NCBI GenBank assembly: GCA_017416505.1
Contig: JAFQCI010000148.1
Span: forward strand, 1 to 64,000
Reading direction: 5' to 3'
DNA: 64,000 nucleotides
DNA from: Lachnospiraceae bacterium
GTDB taxonomy: Bacteria; Bacillota_A; Clostridia; Lachnospirales; Lachnospiraceae
Below, one piece after another: positions 1 through 10,051 of the stretch (within the stretch, counting starts at the first letter, position 1; every line of letters begins with the position of its first letter). Below the pieces are notes generated by a model. It did no database searches, was not told where the DNA came from, and saw nothing but the letters and a program-made list of their open reading frames with translations. A program made the position numbers and the translations under genes.

Positions 1-18
1 ATCAAAGTATTATTTTTA

Positions 19-24
19 TATAAT
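19..24 (+). promoter_or_regulatory. -10-like box before the GGDEF-EAL gene
   Basis: The hexamer TATAAT lies about 72 bases before the preferred ATG of the first gene. A matching -35 box would fall just outside the left edge of the window, so only half of the promoter can be judged. The leader is AT-rich and shows no recognisable c-di-GMP riboswitch. Confidence 0.35.
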
Positions 25-95
25 ATAGGTAGAAATCTTACGAAAGGAAAGGTCACATAAGTTACATATGGACTTTTGTGTATTGGGAAAATTCT

Positions 96-2543
96 ATGAA
101 CGGCAAAAGATATATTAAAAACTTAACGATTTTTTGTTCTCTGATTCCAGCCATAGTATTAGGAATCTTAGGGTATACCTTTATTTCCATCGAAACGAAC
201 AAAAACTTTCTTAAAAATCTTGAGGAATCTGTTTCCACCTATCAAACAGGATTCCTGACGAAACTCGAAATGCAAAAAGAAAAAGTAGATTCCCTTAGTC
301 TTACCAATGAAGTGGGTAATCTTTTATTAGATTCTTTAAACTGCTTATCGATTCAAGAACTAAAAGAATTAGATAAATCCAAGGTAACAAAGCTTTTAGT
401 GGAGGCTTCTTCAGAATATGGTGACTGTATCGAATACTCCTTGTATACTTCAGAGGGTACTTTTCTTACGGGTTCTTCCAGTATAAAAAACTCCCTGAAA
501 CCGGAGGAATGTGAAGCCGCTTACCAAGAATCCTCCATTAGTCTTTCCCAGGATTCCGGTTCCCTTCGAATTCTTTCACCGATTATCAGCCACGAAACTA
601 CCGTAGGTTATCTCTCTGCTGATATTTCCAGTGAATATTTTAAGGAGTTTCTTACCAAATCCAATGACGATAAGATAATCAACACCTTCCTTGCTACCAA
701 ACAAGGAGAATATGTTCTTCTTACCAGTGAAGACAACACGAAAAACTATACGATTTCTACCCAGCAATTAAAACAAATATATGCTGACTATTATACCAAT
801 CAGATAACCAGCGGAACTACTTCCTTCCGAAGCATTGGAAAATCTATGTTAAGTGCCTATTCCATCATTCCGGAATATGAATGGGTTTTTGTTGCAAATA
901 CTCCGCACCTGACGATATCTGATTTTTCCCATACTATCTTACTATTGTTTGTCTGCTATATTATTTTAACTGCCTTTGTTAGTTATAAATTAGGAAAACG
1001 CTTTGCAAATACTATTTTCAAACCGGTTTCCGATTTAAATGAAGCTATGGATGCTTTTATTTCCAACAAACCGGATTATCAATACGAAAATGATTCCTTC
1101 GAGGAATTTAAACAGTTGTCCAGCAGTTATCAATTACTGGCTGCTTCTATTTCCAAAAAGAATGTAATTTATTCTAAAATGTATGAAGCATTTATAAGCA
1201 ATGAAGAAGAAATCAAAGAGGAATATTCCCATGTTGCAAAGCTTGCATACCGGGATGCCTTAACAGGTTTAAACAATCGTCTGGCATTTATGAATTATGC
1301 GGAAGAAATTATAAAGGACTCTAACCAGTCTACAGACCACCATGCCATTCTTTTTATCGATTTGGATAACTTTAAAAATGTAAATGATACTTTAGGACAT
1401 GATTATGGAGATAATCTTTTAAAACAGATTTCCGCTTCTTTAAGCAGCTTTACAAAAGAAGGGGACATCTTAGCCAGAACCGGCGGGGACGAATTCCTAT
1501 TCTTTAAAAAGAACATCGAATCGGAACATGAATTAAGTGATTTTTGCTCCTCCCTTTTAAACCTTTCCCGTATCCCAATCCAAATCAACGAAGAAACCCT
1601 TATGGTTTCTATGAGTATTGGTATTGCAAGGTATCCGGATAACGGTATCACCGTAAAAGAATTAGTGAAAAATGCGGACATTGCTATGTATACCGCTAAG
1701 TCACAGGGACGTAATGATTTCAGATTTTTCAATTCTACCATGGAATCTGAAATTAACCGTAAAAAGGAAGTTATCGAAATCCTTCGGGAAGCCATTAAAA
1801 ATCATGATTTATACCTGGTTTACCAGCCACAGGCAAGCGTTCATACCGGAATTATAACAGGATATGAAGCCTTGATGCGTTTGGAAAATCCTGTACTTGG
1901 CTTTATTTCCCCGGCAGAATTTATCCCTATCGCAGAAGAATGCGGACTGATTCGTGAGTTAGGGGACTGGGCATTATATGAAGCCTGCCGCTTTAATAAA
2001 AAAATCATGGACCAAGGATATAAGAACATTGTAGTTTCCGTAAACATCTCTCCTACCCAGTTAATTGGAGATTCTTTAGTCCATGTGGTACAGGATGTTT
2101 TAGAGAAAACCGGATTACCTCCGGAATTATTAGAATTAGAGATTACAGAAAGTATTTTGATGGATTCTATTGACCATAATTTATACATTATCGACTGCAT
2201 TAAGGCTATGGGCGTAAAAATCGCTCTGGATGACTTTGGAACCGGTTATTCTTCACTAAATTATCTTACCCGTATTCCAATTAATACCCTAAAGATTGAT
2301 AAGAGTTTTATCGACCGTATCGTAGTCAATGCAAAGGATGAATACATCGCAGATACCATTATTACCCTGGCTCATAAAATGGATATTGCAGTAATTGCAG
2401 AAGGGGTAGAAGAAATTGAACAGTTAAAGATTCTTCAAGAGCAAATGTGTGATATACTACAAGGTTATTTCTTTAGTAAACCTTTGCTGGAAAAAGATTT
2501 CGAAAAACTGTTAGCAGAAAACTGTCAGAAAATAATGGACTAA
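96..2543 (+). CDS. Membrane GGDEF-EAL c-di-GMP turnover protein
   Basis: Bifunctional cyclic-di-GMP protein with diguanylate cyclase and phosphodiesterase domains. I take ATG at 96 as the start; a GTG at 78 is in frame but less likely. With residues numbered from that GTG, membrane segments lie at about 17-36 and 284-303 and flank an extracellular sensor of about 245 residues with a Cache-like look. A HAMP-like linker and a helical stretch follow, then a GGDEF domain (intact GGDEF at 469-473, preceded by DALTGLNNR) and an EAL domain (EAL at 597-599, later ITES, DDFGTGYSSL and IAEGVE). The signature residues of both domains look intact, so either activity could be real. No RxxD inhibitory site is visible five residues before GGDEF. 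The gene stands alone and ends in a strong terminator. The sensed ligand is unknown. Confidence 0.93.
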   Translation: MNGKRYIKNLTIFCSLIPAIVLGILGYTFISIETNKNFLKNLEESVSTYQTGFLTKLEMQKEKVDSLSLTNEVGNLLLDSLNCLSIQELKELDKSKVTKLLVEASSEYGDCIEYSLYTSEGTFLTGSSSIKNSLKPEECEAAYQESSISLSQDSGSLRILSPIISHETTVGYLSADISSEYFKEFLTKSNDDKIINTFLATKQGEYVLLTSEDNTKNYTISTQQLKQIYADYYTNQITSGTTSFRSIGKSMLSAYSIIPEYEWVFVANTPHLTISDFSHTILLLFVCYIILTAFVSYKLGKRFANTIFKPVSDLNEAMDAFISNKPDYQYENDSFEEFKQLSSSYQLLAASISKKNVIYSKMYEAFISNEEEIKEEYSHVAKLAYRDALTGLNNRLAFMNYAEEIIKDSNQSTDHHAILFIDLDNFKNVNDTLGHDYGDNLLKQISASLSSFTKEGDILARTGGDEFLFFKKNIESEHELSDFCSSLLNLSRIPIQINEETLMVSMSIGIARYPDNGITVKELVKNADIAMYTAKSQGRNDFRFFNSTMESEINRKKEVIEILREAIKNHDLYLVYQPQASVHTGIITGYEALMRLENPVLGFISPAEFIPIAEECGLIRELGDWALYEACRFNKKIMDQGYKNIVVSVNISPTQLIGDSLVHVVQDVLEKTGLPPELLELEITESILMDSIDHNLYIIDCIKAMGVKIALDDFGTGYSSLNYLTRIPINTLKIDKSFIDRIVVNAKDEYIADTIITLAHKMDIAVIAEGVEEIEQLKILQEQMCDILQGYFFSKPLLEKDFEKLLAENCQKIMD

Positions 2544-2587
2544 CAAAAAAAGCTATTGCAAACAATTTGCAATAGCTTTTTTATTAT
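2544..2587 (+). terminator. Bidirectional rho-independent terminator
   Basis: Twelve-base-pair stem AGCTATTGCAAA / TTTGCAATAGCT with a three-base loop. It has a run of A on the left and T on the right, so it can stop transcription from both the GGDEF-EAL gene and the convergent minus-strand gene at 2659-3120. Confidence 0.9.
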
Positions 2588-2658
2588 AATAAACCGGATG
2601 ATTCACCATGATATAAATATCAAAAGTAAACCACTCACTGATATGGTATTATCTTAAA

Positions 2659-3120
2659 TCAATACATATCCTCATAATCGTCATACATACCGTTTTCGTA
2701 AGCCTTAGTATAATTCACATTATTCGCCCGCTTTACCTTTTGCTGCGGTCTTTGCTTTTCTGTCTTTTTCTTACTTTCTTCTTTTTTCTTAATGGTTTTT
2801 TGCTCACGTTCTAAACGCTTAATGGTCTCAAATTTATCAGTTTGAAGTTCCTTTACCTTACTACCTGAATCCTTTGAGGAAGACTGACGGTGTTTTGCTC
2901 TTCCTTCATTGTCCAAATCTTTGTCTTTGTTATAACCGGTGCCACTGTCCTTTCGGAACTTTCCGACATTATTATTACTTCTCTCCGGTCTTCCCTGCCC
3001 CTGTGACTTAAAATTTGGCTTTCGCACTCCTTTTTCTCCTGTCTGAGTACCTCTTTGTGTTGTTTTTGTGTCATACTGGCCTCTTTGTCTACTTTCGCCA
3101 GCGGAATCGCGTGTTACCAC
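2659..3120 (-). CDS. Hypothetical basic, disordered protein
   Basis: I do not recognise a family. The frame extends upstream to a TTG at 3210 with no ribosome binding site. A GTG at 3118-3120 is preceded by GGAAGGAG at eight bases, so I start there (about 153 residues). The protein is almost entirely polar and low in complexity: rich in Lys, Arg, Gln, Ser and Thr, with a coiled-coil-like Lys/Glu stretch in the second half and an acidic, Tyr-rich tail (YDDYEDMY). No membrane segment or signal peptide is seen. Basic tracts suggest nucleic-acid or polyanion binding, but that is a guess. It may be a clade-specific protein. The excellent binding site favours a real gene over a chance frame. Confidence 0.6.
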   Translation of the reverse strand: MVTRDSAGESRQRGQYDTKTTQRGTQTGEKGVRKPNFKSQGQGRPERSNNNVGKFRKDSGTGYNKDKDLDNEGRAKHRQSSSKDSGSKVKELQTDKFETIKRLEREQKTIKKKEESKKKTEKQRPQQKVKRANNVNYTKAYENGMYDDYEDMY

Positions 3121-3277
3121 AATCGTTTCTCCTTCCGTATCCCTCGAATTTCTATTATCCTTTATTTTTTCACACAAGTAATATTTTATTATATCTTTAG
3201 AGAATGTCAATAAATTTTTTTAATTTTCACAAAAATTTTATAAATTTAATACCATCCTAACTCCCTTTTCCCAGTGT

Positions 3278-5041
3278 TTAGGAAATACCTTTCTTCTTTA
3301 AAAGACACTTTACACTGTATGGCTCTAGTCTATTATCAAATTCTTTCTCAGTAAAGATATCGAAATACTGTCCTTCTAAAGAAATGGTATCTTCTTTCTC
3401 GTTGTTATAAATTAAGATGAGCATTTCCTGGTCTTTGTATTCCTTTTTTAATAAAATCAAATTTTTCTCATTGTCTGTTAAAAGCGGGATAACATCCCCT
3501 CTTCTCATAATTTCCTGTTCTTTTCTAAGAGAAATCCATTTCTGATAATAAGAGAAAAGCTCCTTATCCTGCCTTTCTTCTTCCCATACCATTCCTCTTC
3601 TGCAATCCGGGTCTTCTGCCCCTGTCATTCCCACTTCATCTCCATAATAAATCATTGGAGCACCGGTCCATGCCATTTGAAGTGCTACTGCCATTTTTAA
3701 TTTTCTCTTATCCTCATGACAAGCAGTTAAAAATCTGGCACAATCATGGCTGCCTATCAGATTCCATAACATAGACACTGCAGTATTATGATAATTTCCT
3801 CTGACAAAACCCAAACGGCTTGAAAAATCCTCAGCTTTTCCCTGTTCCTTTGCAATCCATTCTGTCACAGCCGTATGGAATGGATAATTCATTACGGTAT
3901 CAAACTGGTCGCCCTGCAGCCAGGCAGAAGAATCATACCAGATTTCTCCAATAATAACAGCATCCTTCTTATGCTTCTTTACTTCCTGTCGAAAGAATTG
4001 CCAGAATCCAGGTGTTACCTCGTCAGCAACATCCATTCTCCATCCATCAATTTGAAAATTTTCCATCCAATATGTTATCATCTTACTAACATATTCTCTT
4101 ACTGCGGGACAATCCGGATTTAACTGTGGCATTCCCCCATAGTAGGAAAATGCACCATAGTTAGGCATTACCCCTCTTTCGATAGGGCCAATAGGAAATT
4201 TATGAATCTGAAACCAGTCCTTATATTCTGATTGTTCCTGTTTCTCCATGACATCTCGAAAAGGTGCAAAGGTCCATCCGGAATGATTAAATACCCCATC
4301 TAGAATCAATTTCATTCCTCTTTTATGAAGCTCTTTTGTCAGTTCTTTTAAATCCTCTTCTGTTCCAAAATCAGGGTCTATCTGCATATAATCTGTGGTG
4401 TCATACTTATGATTAGAAGGAGCTTTAAAAATCGGTGTAAAATATAATATCGTAACTCCTAAATCCTGAAGGTAGTCCAGTTTTTCTGTAATTCCTTGTA
4501 TGGTACCTCCAAACTTATCTGTATAATAAGGTTTGGCATTCCAATCCGTTAGTCCTTCCTCTTGACCAGCTTTCACCAATGCTTCTCTTTTTGAACCACG
4601 GCAGAATCTATCTGGGAAAATCTGATATACAATTCCATCCTGCATCCATTCCACCGGTTCAAATAATCTTGACCTTCTTGCATTATTAGGTATATCATAG
4701 ATAAATTTTAAATCTGTAATCGGCTCTTCAAAAAATTCATACACGCCATAGTAACATGGCTTCTTAGACGCATCGATAAGTTCAAAATAATACTTAATTA
4801 CCAGTGCATTACTTTCCACTTCTCCCTCATAATAATCAAATAAGTGGTCGGTAGCGACTTTTTTACATGAAACCTTGGTAGTATCTTTCTTTCCGTTAAT
4901 ATATAAATATTTATCTGTTACAATGATATTTACTTCCTCTACATCGTTCTTTTTGGTACGTATTCGAATTACAAAGCGATGTTCTCCTACACAAAATGCG
5001 TATTCTTGATTCATCTTGTGAAATACTGCTTCTCTTACCAT
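3278..5041 (-). CDS. Glycoside hydrolase family 13 (neopullulanase/cyclomaltodextrinase type)
   Basis: Intracellular alpha-glucan hydrolase acting on maltodextrins, cyclodextrins or pullulan fragments. An N-terminal beta domain (residues 1 to about 120, CBM34-like) precedes the (beta/alpha)8 barrel. The four GH13 regions are visible: DGVFNH at 248-253, GWRMD with nucleophile Asp337, acid/base Glu366 in GEIWYD, and GSHD ending at Asp433. There is no signal peptide, so the substrate is probably imported oligosaccharide. The length of 587 residues fits the neopullulanase/maltogenic amylase subfamily. Start ATG has GGGTG upstream. No sugar transporter lies nearby; the gene seems to be a single unit beside the TrmH gene. 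Exact specificity cannot be read from the sequence. Confidence 0.92.
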   Translation of the reverse strand: MVREAVFHKMNQEYAFCVGEHRFVIRIRTKKNDVEEVNIIVTDKYLYINGKKDTTKVSCKKVATDHLFDYYEGEVESNALVIKYYFELIDASKKPCYYGVYEFFEEPITDLKFIYDIPNNARRSRLFEPVEWMQDGIVYQIFPDRFCRGSKREALVKAGQEEGLTDWNAKPYYTDKFGGTIQGITEKLDYLQDLGVTILYFTPIFKAPSNHKYDTTDYMQIDPDFGTEEDLKELTKELHKRGMKLILDGVFNHSGWTFAPFRDVMEKQEQSEYKDWFQIHKFPIGPIERGVMPNYGAFSYYGGMPQLNPDCPAVREYVSKMITYWMENFQIDGWRMDVADEVTPGFWQFFRQEVKKHKKDAVIIGEIWYDSSAWLQGDQFDTVMNYPFHTAVTEWIAKEQGKAEDFSSRLGFVRGNYHNTAVSMLWNLIGSHDCARFLTACHEDKRKLKMAVALQMAWTGAPMIYYGDEVGMTGAEDPDCRRGMVWEEERQDKELFSYYQKWISLRKEQEIMRRGDVIPLLTDNEKNLILLKKEYKDQEMLILIYNNEKEDTISLEGQYFDIFTEKEFDNRLEPYSVKCLLKKKGIS

Positions 5042-5109
5042 TCTTTACACCCAATTTATCCTTTCATCGACTTTTCTTTCAAAGCTATCTGTTATCCAAG
5101 TATCTTTTT

Positions 5110-5125
5110 GTTACTGTACAGTAAC
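5110..5125. repeat. Minimal GTTACTGT/ACAGTAAC palindrome
   Basis: Perfect 16-bp palindrome in which the two 8-bp ends shared by the longer repeat family directly abut. It lies about ten bases 3' of the TrmH-type methyltransferase stop codon and before the GH13 gene. Confidence 0.8.
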
Positions 5126-5135
5126 ATCTTTTTTC

Positions 5136-5918
5136 TTATGGCTGCATTCTTTGTCTTTTTCCCTCATAAGCCAGAATCGTTGCTGCAATGGCTGCATTTA
5201 AGGATTCCACACCACCGCTCATAGGAATTTTAATTTTTTTATCCGCAGCCTCTGTTAAATCTTCACTTAACCCATTCCCTTCATTCCCAATAAAAAAGGC
5301 AATAGGTTTTTTCAAATCTTCCTGATAAAAATCTTTTCCCTCCAAGTGGGCTGCATAGGTTGTAATCTTTTGTCTTTTCAACCATAACACCAATTCTTCC
5401 ATATCCTGATTTAAAACGAAAGGAACCCGGAAAATTGAACCCATAGTGGCACGAATTACCTTAGGATTAAATAAATCCACGGTGTCTTTGCTTAAGATTA
5501 CAGCCGTTACTCCCGCAGCCTCAGAACTTCGAAGAATCGTACCTAAATTTCCCGGGTCCTGCAGATTTTCCAGTACCATTATCATAGGATTTTCCTGCTT
5601 TTGAATTTCTTCCAAAGTGTACTCCGGCTGCTTTACCAAAGCCAGAATCCCCTGCGGTGTCTTTGTATCTGAAATCTTATCAAACACCTCTTTTGTCACC
5701 AGTTCGTAGGGCTGACCCTTTACCATATCCAATACTTCGTCTTTTTTTAATGAATAATATTCTTCACTTACATAAAACATAGGTTCCCATGAGGCAGGAA
5801 TCTCTTTGCAAATCCGGACTCCTTCCACCAGAAAGACACCCTGCTCTTTTCTGTCTTTACTGCTCTTGTTTAATTTTATAATATTTTTAATCTGTTGATT
5901 TTTGATTGTTGTTATCAT
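5136..5918 (-). CDS. TrmH/SpoU-family RNA 2'-O-methyltransferase
   Basis: S-adenosylmethionine-dependent ribose methyltransferase of the SPOUT class, acting on rRNA or tRNA. The N-terminal substrate-binding domain (residues 1 to about 95) has the QNxxIKNIxKL start typical of RlmB/YsgA-like proteins. The knotted C-terminal domain has all three motifs: NLQDPGNLGTILRSSEAAG near 120, IGNEGNGLS near 210 and IPMSGGVESLNAAIAATI near 235. The full length of 260 residues matches the family. It lies 12 bases after dnaE in the same direction, so it is probably cotranscribed with it. The exact modified nucleotide is not assignable from sequence. Confidence 0.92.
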   Translation of the reverse strand: MITTIKNQQIKNIIKLNKSSKDRKEQGVFLVEGVRICKEIPASWEPMFYVSEEYYSLKKDEVLDMVKGQPYELVTKEVFDKISDTKTPQGILALVKQPEYTLEEIQKQENPMIMVLENLQDPGNLGTILRSSEAAGVTAVILSKDTVDLFNPKVIRATMGSIFRVPFVLNQDMEELVLWLKRQKITTYAAHLEGKDFYQEDLKKPIAFFIGNEGNGLSEDLTEAADKKIKIPMSGGVESLNAAIAATILAYEGKRQRMQP

Positions 5919-5930
5919 AATATCGTACCC

Positions 5931-8900
5931 TTATATGGATTTTTTCACTACCTTTACGTTCTTTTCACCAAACTCCTGAATTAAGCTTTGCAACAGCTCC
6001 TCATCTTCTCTGACACTTAGGTTAAATGGCAGAGTTTTGGCCTTTCTTTCCTCCCGAACATAAATTACAACGGGATTATTTCCTGGAAATTCCCAAAGAA
6101 TATCGTTTAGTTTCATTTCCTTTTCTTTGTATTCTTCCATATTGGTAAACTGAATCCATACTTCCTGTGGCATCTGGTCAAAGGCAACCATACGCTCCAA
6201 GATTAATTTACCGCCATCTTCGGAAATATTGGCTCTACCCTTAACGTATACCTTCTTATCCATTACCAGCAAATCTTTAAATTTCTCATACACCTTCGGA
6301 AAAACGATAACTTCCACGGTTCCCACCAAATCTTCAATCTTAATAAATGCCATATTCTGATTATGCTTGGTTAATTTATAAGTAATGTCACAGATTAAAC
6401 CTCCCAGAATGTAAGTTTCATTATCCAATGCCATCACATTCTCTGTTTCATCATCCAGCATAAAATCCGTGGTGTAGGCAGTCACATTCTTCACCAATTC
6501 TTCCTGATATTCCTCCAAAGGATGTCCGGTGATATAGCTTCCGGTAACTTCTTTTTCAAAGGCCAGCAAGTCTTCTTTTGGCAATTCTTCTACATCCGGG
6601 TACTTTATCTGAAAATCTTTCTTTTCCTCTTCCCCTAGTAAATCCATCAAGGTCATTTGCCCTGCCATAGAATTTTTCTTTTCTTTCGTAATTTCATCCA
6701 CCAAAGTAGTATAAGTAAGCAGCATTTGGCGGCGGTTTACTAAGAATCCATCAAAGGCTCCTGCTTTAATAAAACTTTCAATAGTACGTTTGTTTACTTC
6801 CTTACTGGAGAGTCTCTCAATAAAATCCGATAAATCTTTAAATTTTCCAAATTCTTCCCTGTTTTTCACAATCGACTCAATGACATTATGTCCCACGCTC
6901 TTTAGCGCAGTCAATCCGTATCGGATATTTTCCTGTGAAACACTAAAACCACTAATACTTTCATTAATATCCGGTTTCAGCATTTCAATTCCCATCTTCT
7001 TACACTCAATAACATAATCCGCTACTTTTTTCGGATTGTCAATGACAGAAGTAAGCAAGGCAGCCATAAATTCTACAGGATAATAGTATTTTAAATAGGC
7101 TGTCTGATATGACACCACTGCATAGGCTGCTGCATGAGATTTATTAAAAGCATATTTTGCAAAATCCGTCATTTCATCAAAGATATGATTCGCCACTTCC
7201 TCTGAAATACCACGATTCACACAACCTGGAACGTGTTCTTCTTCGTTTCCATATACGAAATTCTTACGTTCTTGTTCCATTACATCTGCCTTTTTCTTAG
7301 ACATGGCTCGCCGCACCAAATCGCTTCGTCCTAAGGTATAACCTGCCAGTTCCATAACGATTTGCATAACCTGTTCCTGATAAACAATACATCCATAGGT
7401 AGGTGCCAATATCTTCTCCAACTGTGGACAGGCATATTGAACCTCCTTCGGGTTATTTTTTCCCTTAATATACAAAGGAATAAAATCCATAGGACCCGGG
7501 CGATACAAAGAAATCCCTGCGATGATATCTTCTAAACTCTTTGGCTTTAATTCCTTCATGAAGGATTTAAAGCCTGCGGATTCTAGTTGGAACACACCCT
7601 CGGTCTTTCCTTGTCCTATCATTTCAAATACGCCTGCATCTTCATAGTCAATGTCATCTATGTTAAATTCCGGATTCTTCTTTTCCTTTATCATACGAAC
7701 TGCATTTTGAATTACAGTCAGGGTTCTAAGCCCTAAAAAGTCCATTTTTAACAGTCCCAACTGCTCAATGGTCGTCATGGTAAACTGCGTTGTTATGGCA
7801 TCTTCTGCCCCTTTAGACAAAGGTACATATTCATCAATGGGTCTTTGTCCGATTACCACTCCTGCTGCATGCATGGAAGTATGTCTTGGCAGACCTTCTA
7901 AACGTTTCGCCATATCCACCAGATAATGCACATCTTCTTGTTCTTCATATGCCCTTGCAAACTCCGGATTGGACTCAAGTGCCTTATCTATAGTAATGTT
8001 TAGTTCCTGAGGAATCATTTTCGCAATGACATCCACCTTGGCATAAGGCATATCCAATGCCCTTCCCACATCACGAAGCACACCTTTTGCTGCCATAGTA
8101 CCGAAGGTTACAATCTGAACTACCTTATCCTTGCCATACTTTTCTACTACATAATCAATGACTTCCTGTCTTCGCTCGAAACAAAAATCCACGTCAATAT
8201 CTGGCATGGAAACACGTTCCGGATTCAAAAAACGCTCAAATAAAAGACTATAACGAATCGGGTCAATATCTGTAATTCCAAGACAATAAGAAACAATACT
8301 TCCTGCAGCAGAACCTCTTCCCGGTCCTACTGCAATCCCATGATTCTTCGCATAAGCAATGAAATCACTTACAATCAGGAAGTAATCTACATATCCCATT
8401 TCCCGTATGGTATTTAATTCATAGGAAAGTCTTTCCTTTAACTCTTCCGAGGGTTCTTCGCCATAGCGTTTATTTAGACCTTCCTCACACAATTTCTTTA
8501 AGTATCCATAAGCATCATAAGGTGCCGGAACGTCAAATTTCGGTACCTTCTGCTCCCCAAATATAATTTCTACATTACAACGGTCTGCGATTTTACCTGT
8601 GTTCTCCAAAGCATCCAGAGCATAAGGAAATAATTCCTTCATTTCTTCCGGAGATTTGCAGTAAAACTGTCCTCCTTCATAACGAAGGCGGTCTTCATCC
8701 TGCACCTTTTTCCCAGTCTGAATACATAGTAAAATATCATGGGCTTTTTCATCTTCTTTATAAGTATAATGAATATCGTTGGTAGCCACCAATGGAATTT
8801 TCGTATCCTTAGAAAGCCGCAACAACCCACTATTTACCTTCTGCTGTTCCATATATCCATGGTCCTGCAGTTCCAAATAAAAATTACCCTCACCAAAGAT

Positions 8901-9392
8901 TTCCTGATATTCAAAAGCCGCCTTTTTCGCATCTTCGTAATTATCTTTCTTTAAAAAAGTAGAAACCTCTCCTGCAAGACAGGCACTTAAGGCAATGATT
9001 CCCTCATGGTATTCTTGTAATACCTCTTTGTCCACTCTGGGTTTATAGTAAAATCCTTCCGTAAATCCCTTGGAAACAATTTTCATCAGGTTATGATATC
9101 CCTTATCATTTTCCGCTAACAACACCAAATGGTGATACCGTTCTTCTCCCTTTACAACCTCTCTATCAAATCTGGAACCAGGAGAAACATAGATTTCACA
9201 GCCTATAATCGGCTTTACCCCTACTGCTTTGGCTTCCCGGTAAAAATCTATGACACCATACATTACGCCGTGGTCTGTAATAGCCATACTATCCATTCCC
9301 AGTTCCTTCGCCCGTTTCAGTAATTCTTTAATTTTACAAGAGCCATCCAACAAACTATATTCCGTATGCACATGTAAATGGCTAAATGACAT
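5931..9392 (-). CDS. dnaE: DNA polymerase III subunit alpha
   Basis: Replicative C-family DNA polymerase. Visible parts in order: PHP domain starting with SFSHLHVHTEYSLLDG, the polymerase active site with PGRGSAAGS near 357-364 and PDIDVDF at 397-403 (catalytic Asp pair), the fingers and helix-hairpin-helix region, and a C-terminal OB fold near residues 980-1070. The length of 1153 residues is normal for DnaE. In Firmicutes this enzyme works with PolC, which is not in this window. A TrmH-type methyltransferase gene follows at 12 bases. Confidence 0.97.
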   Translation of the reverse strand: MSFSHLHVHTEYSLLDGSCKIKELLKRAKELGMDSMAITDHGVMYGVIDFYREAKAVGVKPIIGCEIYVSPGSRFDREVVKGEERYHHLVLLAENDKGYHNLMKIVSKGFTEGFYYKPRVDKEVLQEYHEGIIALSACLAGEVSTFLKKDNYEDAKKAAFEYQEIFGEGNFYLELQDHGYMEQQKVNSGLLRLSKDTKIPLVATNDIHYTYKEDEKAHDILLCIQTGKKVQDEDRLRYEGGQFYCKSPEEMKELFPYALDALENTGKIADRCNVEIIFGEQKVPKFDVPAPYDAYGYLKKLCEEGLNKRYGEEPSEELKERLSYELNTIREMGYVDYFLIVSDFIAYAKNHGIAVGPGRGSAAGSIVSYCLGITDIDPIRYSLLFERFLNPERVSMPDIDVDFCFERRQEVIDYVVEKYGKDKVVQIVTFGTMAAKGVLRDVGRALDMPYAKVDVIAKMIPQELNITIDKALESNPEFARAYEEQEDVHYLVDMAKRLEGLPRHTSMHAAGVVIGQRPIDEYVPLSKGAEDAITTQFTMTTIEQLGLLKMDFLGLRTLTVIQNAVRMIKEKKNPEFNIDDIDYEDAGVFEMIGQGKTEGVFQLESAGFKSFMKELKPKSLEDIIAGISLYRPGPMDFIPLYIKGKNNPKEVQYACPQLEKILAPTYGCIVYQEQVMQIVMELAGYTLGRSDLVRRAMSKKKADVMEQERKNFVYGNEEEHVPGCVNRGISEEVANHIFDEMTDFAKYAFNKSHAAAYAVVSYQTAYLKYYYPVEFMAALLTSVIDNPKKVADYVIECKKMGIEMLKPDINESISGFSVSQENIRYGLTALKSVGHNVIESIVKNREEFGKFKDLSDFIERLSSKEVNKRTIESFIKAGAFDGFLVNRRQMLLTYTTLVDEITKEKKNSMAGQMTLMDLLGEEEKKDFQIKYPDVEELPKEDLLAFEKEVTGSYITGHPLEEYQEELVKNVTAYTTDFMLDDETENVMALDNETYILGGLICDITYKLTKHNQNMAFIKIEDLVGTVEVIVFPKVYEKFKDLLVMDKKVYVKGRANISEDGGKLILERMVAFDQMPQEVWIQFTNMEEYKEKEMKLNDILWEFPGNNPVVIYVREERKAKTLPFNLSVREDEELLQSLIQEFGEKNVKVVKKSI

Positions 9393-9422
9393 GGTGTTTC
9401 CTCCCTTTTTCTAATGGTACTG

Positions 9423-9989
9423 TTATTTTCCCGAAGACTTTTTTTTCTTCTTCCCTTTTATTTCCGGTATTAGTTCTCTTTTAATGTATCTTAATGTCTT
9501 TTCTTCCCCTTCTTCAGCCAGCATATGCAAAAGCTTTTCTAATAGCTGTTTTGTATCCGGGTGCAGACTATAATGGTCCCGACCTTTTTCATAATAATCT
9601 AAAGGAAAATAATCTTTATAATTTCCCCTGTTATAATTTTTACTTGCTGCTACACGGTCTAAAAACATCTCAACCACATATTTCTCCGGCATCTTACACC
9701 CTGTAAGGTGATTGACTCCCGGAACATAATCCGTCCAAAACTCCCAATGATGCTTATTCCGTCCCTTGTGATGCAGCCAGGCAGAAGAATATCCTATCTC
9801 TTCCCTTTGAGCATTGTTGGGACTGCGTTTTCCTGCCTGATAATATTTCGCTCCCACTAAAAACTCGCTGGGTGTATATTTTGATAAATCATGTAACAAT
9901 CCCTGCTTATATAATCCAACTTTAAAACAATATTTCATTACCATAAATTTATGTCGGTTAATGGTTTTTAAATGTCCTAATATATCCAC
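9423..9989 (-). CDS. DUF5662 family protein
   Basis: Small soluble protein of 188 residues with a GTG start. The motifs GLLHDLSKYTPSEF and WLHHKGRNKHHWEFW match the conserved His/Asp-rich core that I associate with DUF5662. The spacing of His and Asp residues looks like an HD-type metal site, but no function is established. The C-terminus is Lys-rich (GKKKKKSSGK). It lies 30 bases upstream of dnaE in the same direction and may be cotranscribed. Naming relies on recalled family features; the molecular role is unknown. Confidence 0.75.
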   Translation of the reverse strand: MDILGHLKTINRHKFMVMKYCFKVGLYKQGLLHDLSKYTPSEFLVGAKYYQAGKRSPNNAQREEIGYSSAWLHHKGRNKHHWEFWTDYVPGVNHLTGCKMPEKYVVEMFLDRVAASKNYNRGNYKDYFPLDYYEKGRDHYSLHPDTKQLLEKLLHMLAEEGEEKTLRYIKRELIPEIKGKKKKKSSGK

Positions 9990-10051
9990 TGTTCTACGTC
10001 CTTTTTCCTTTTATTTATTCATCTTATCACATAATCTTATAAACTGCAAAC

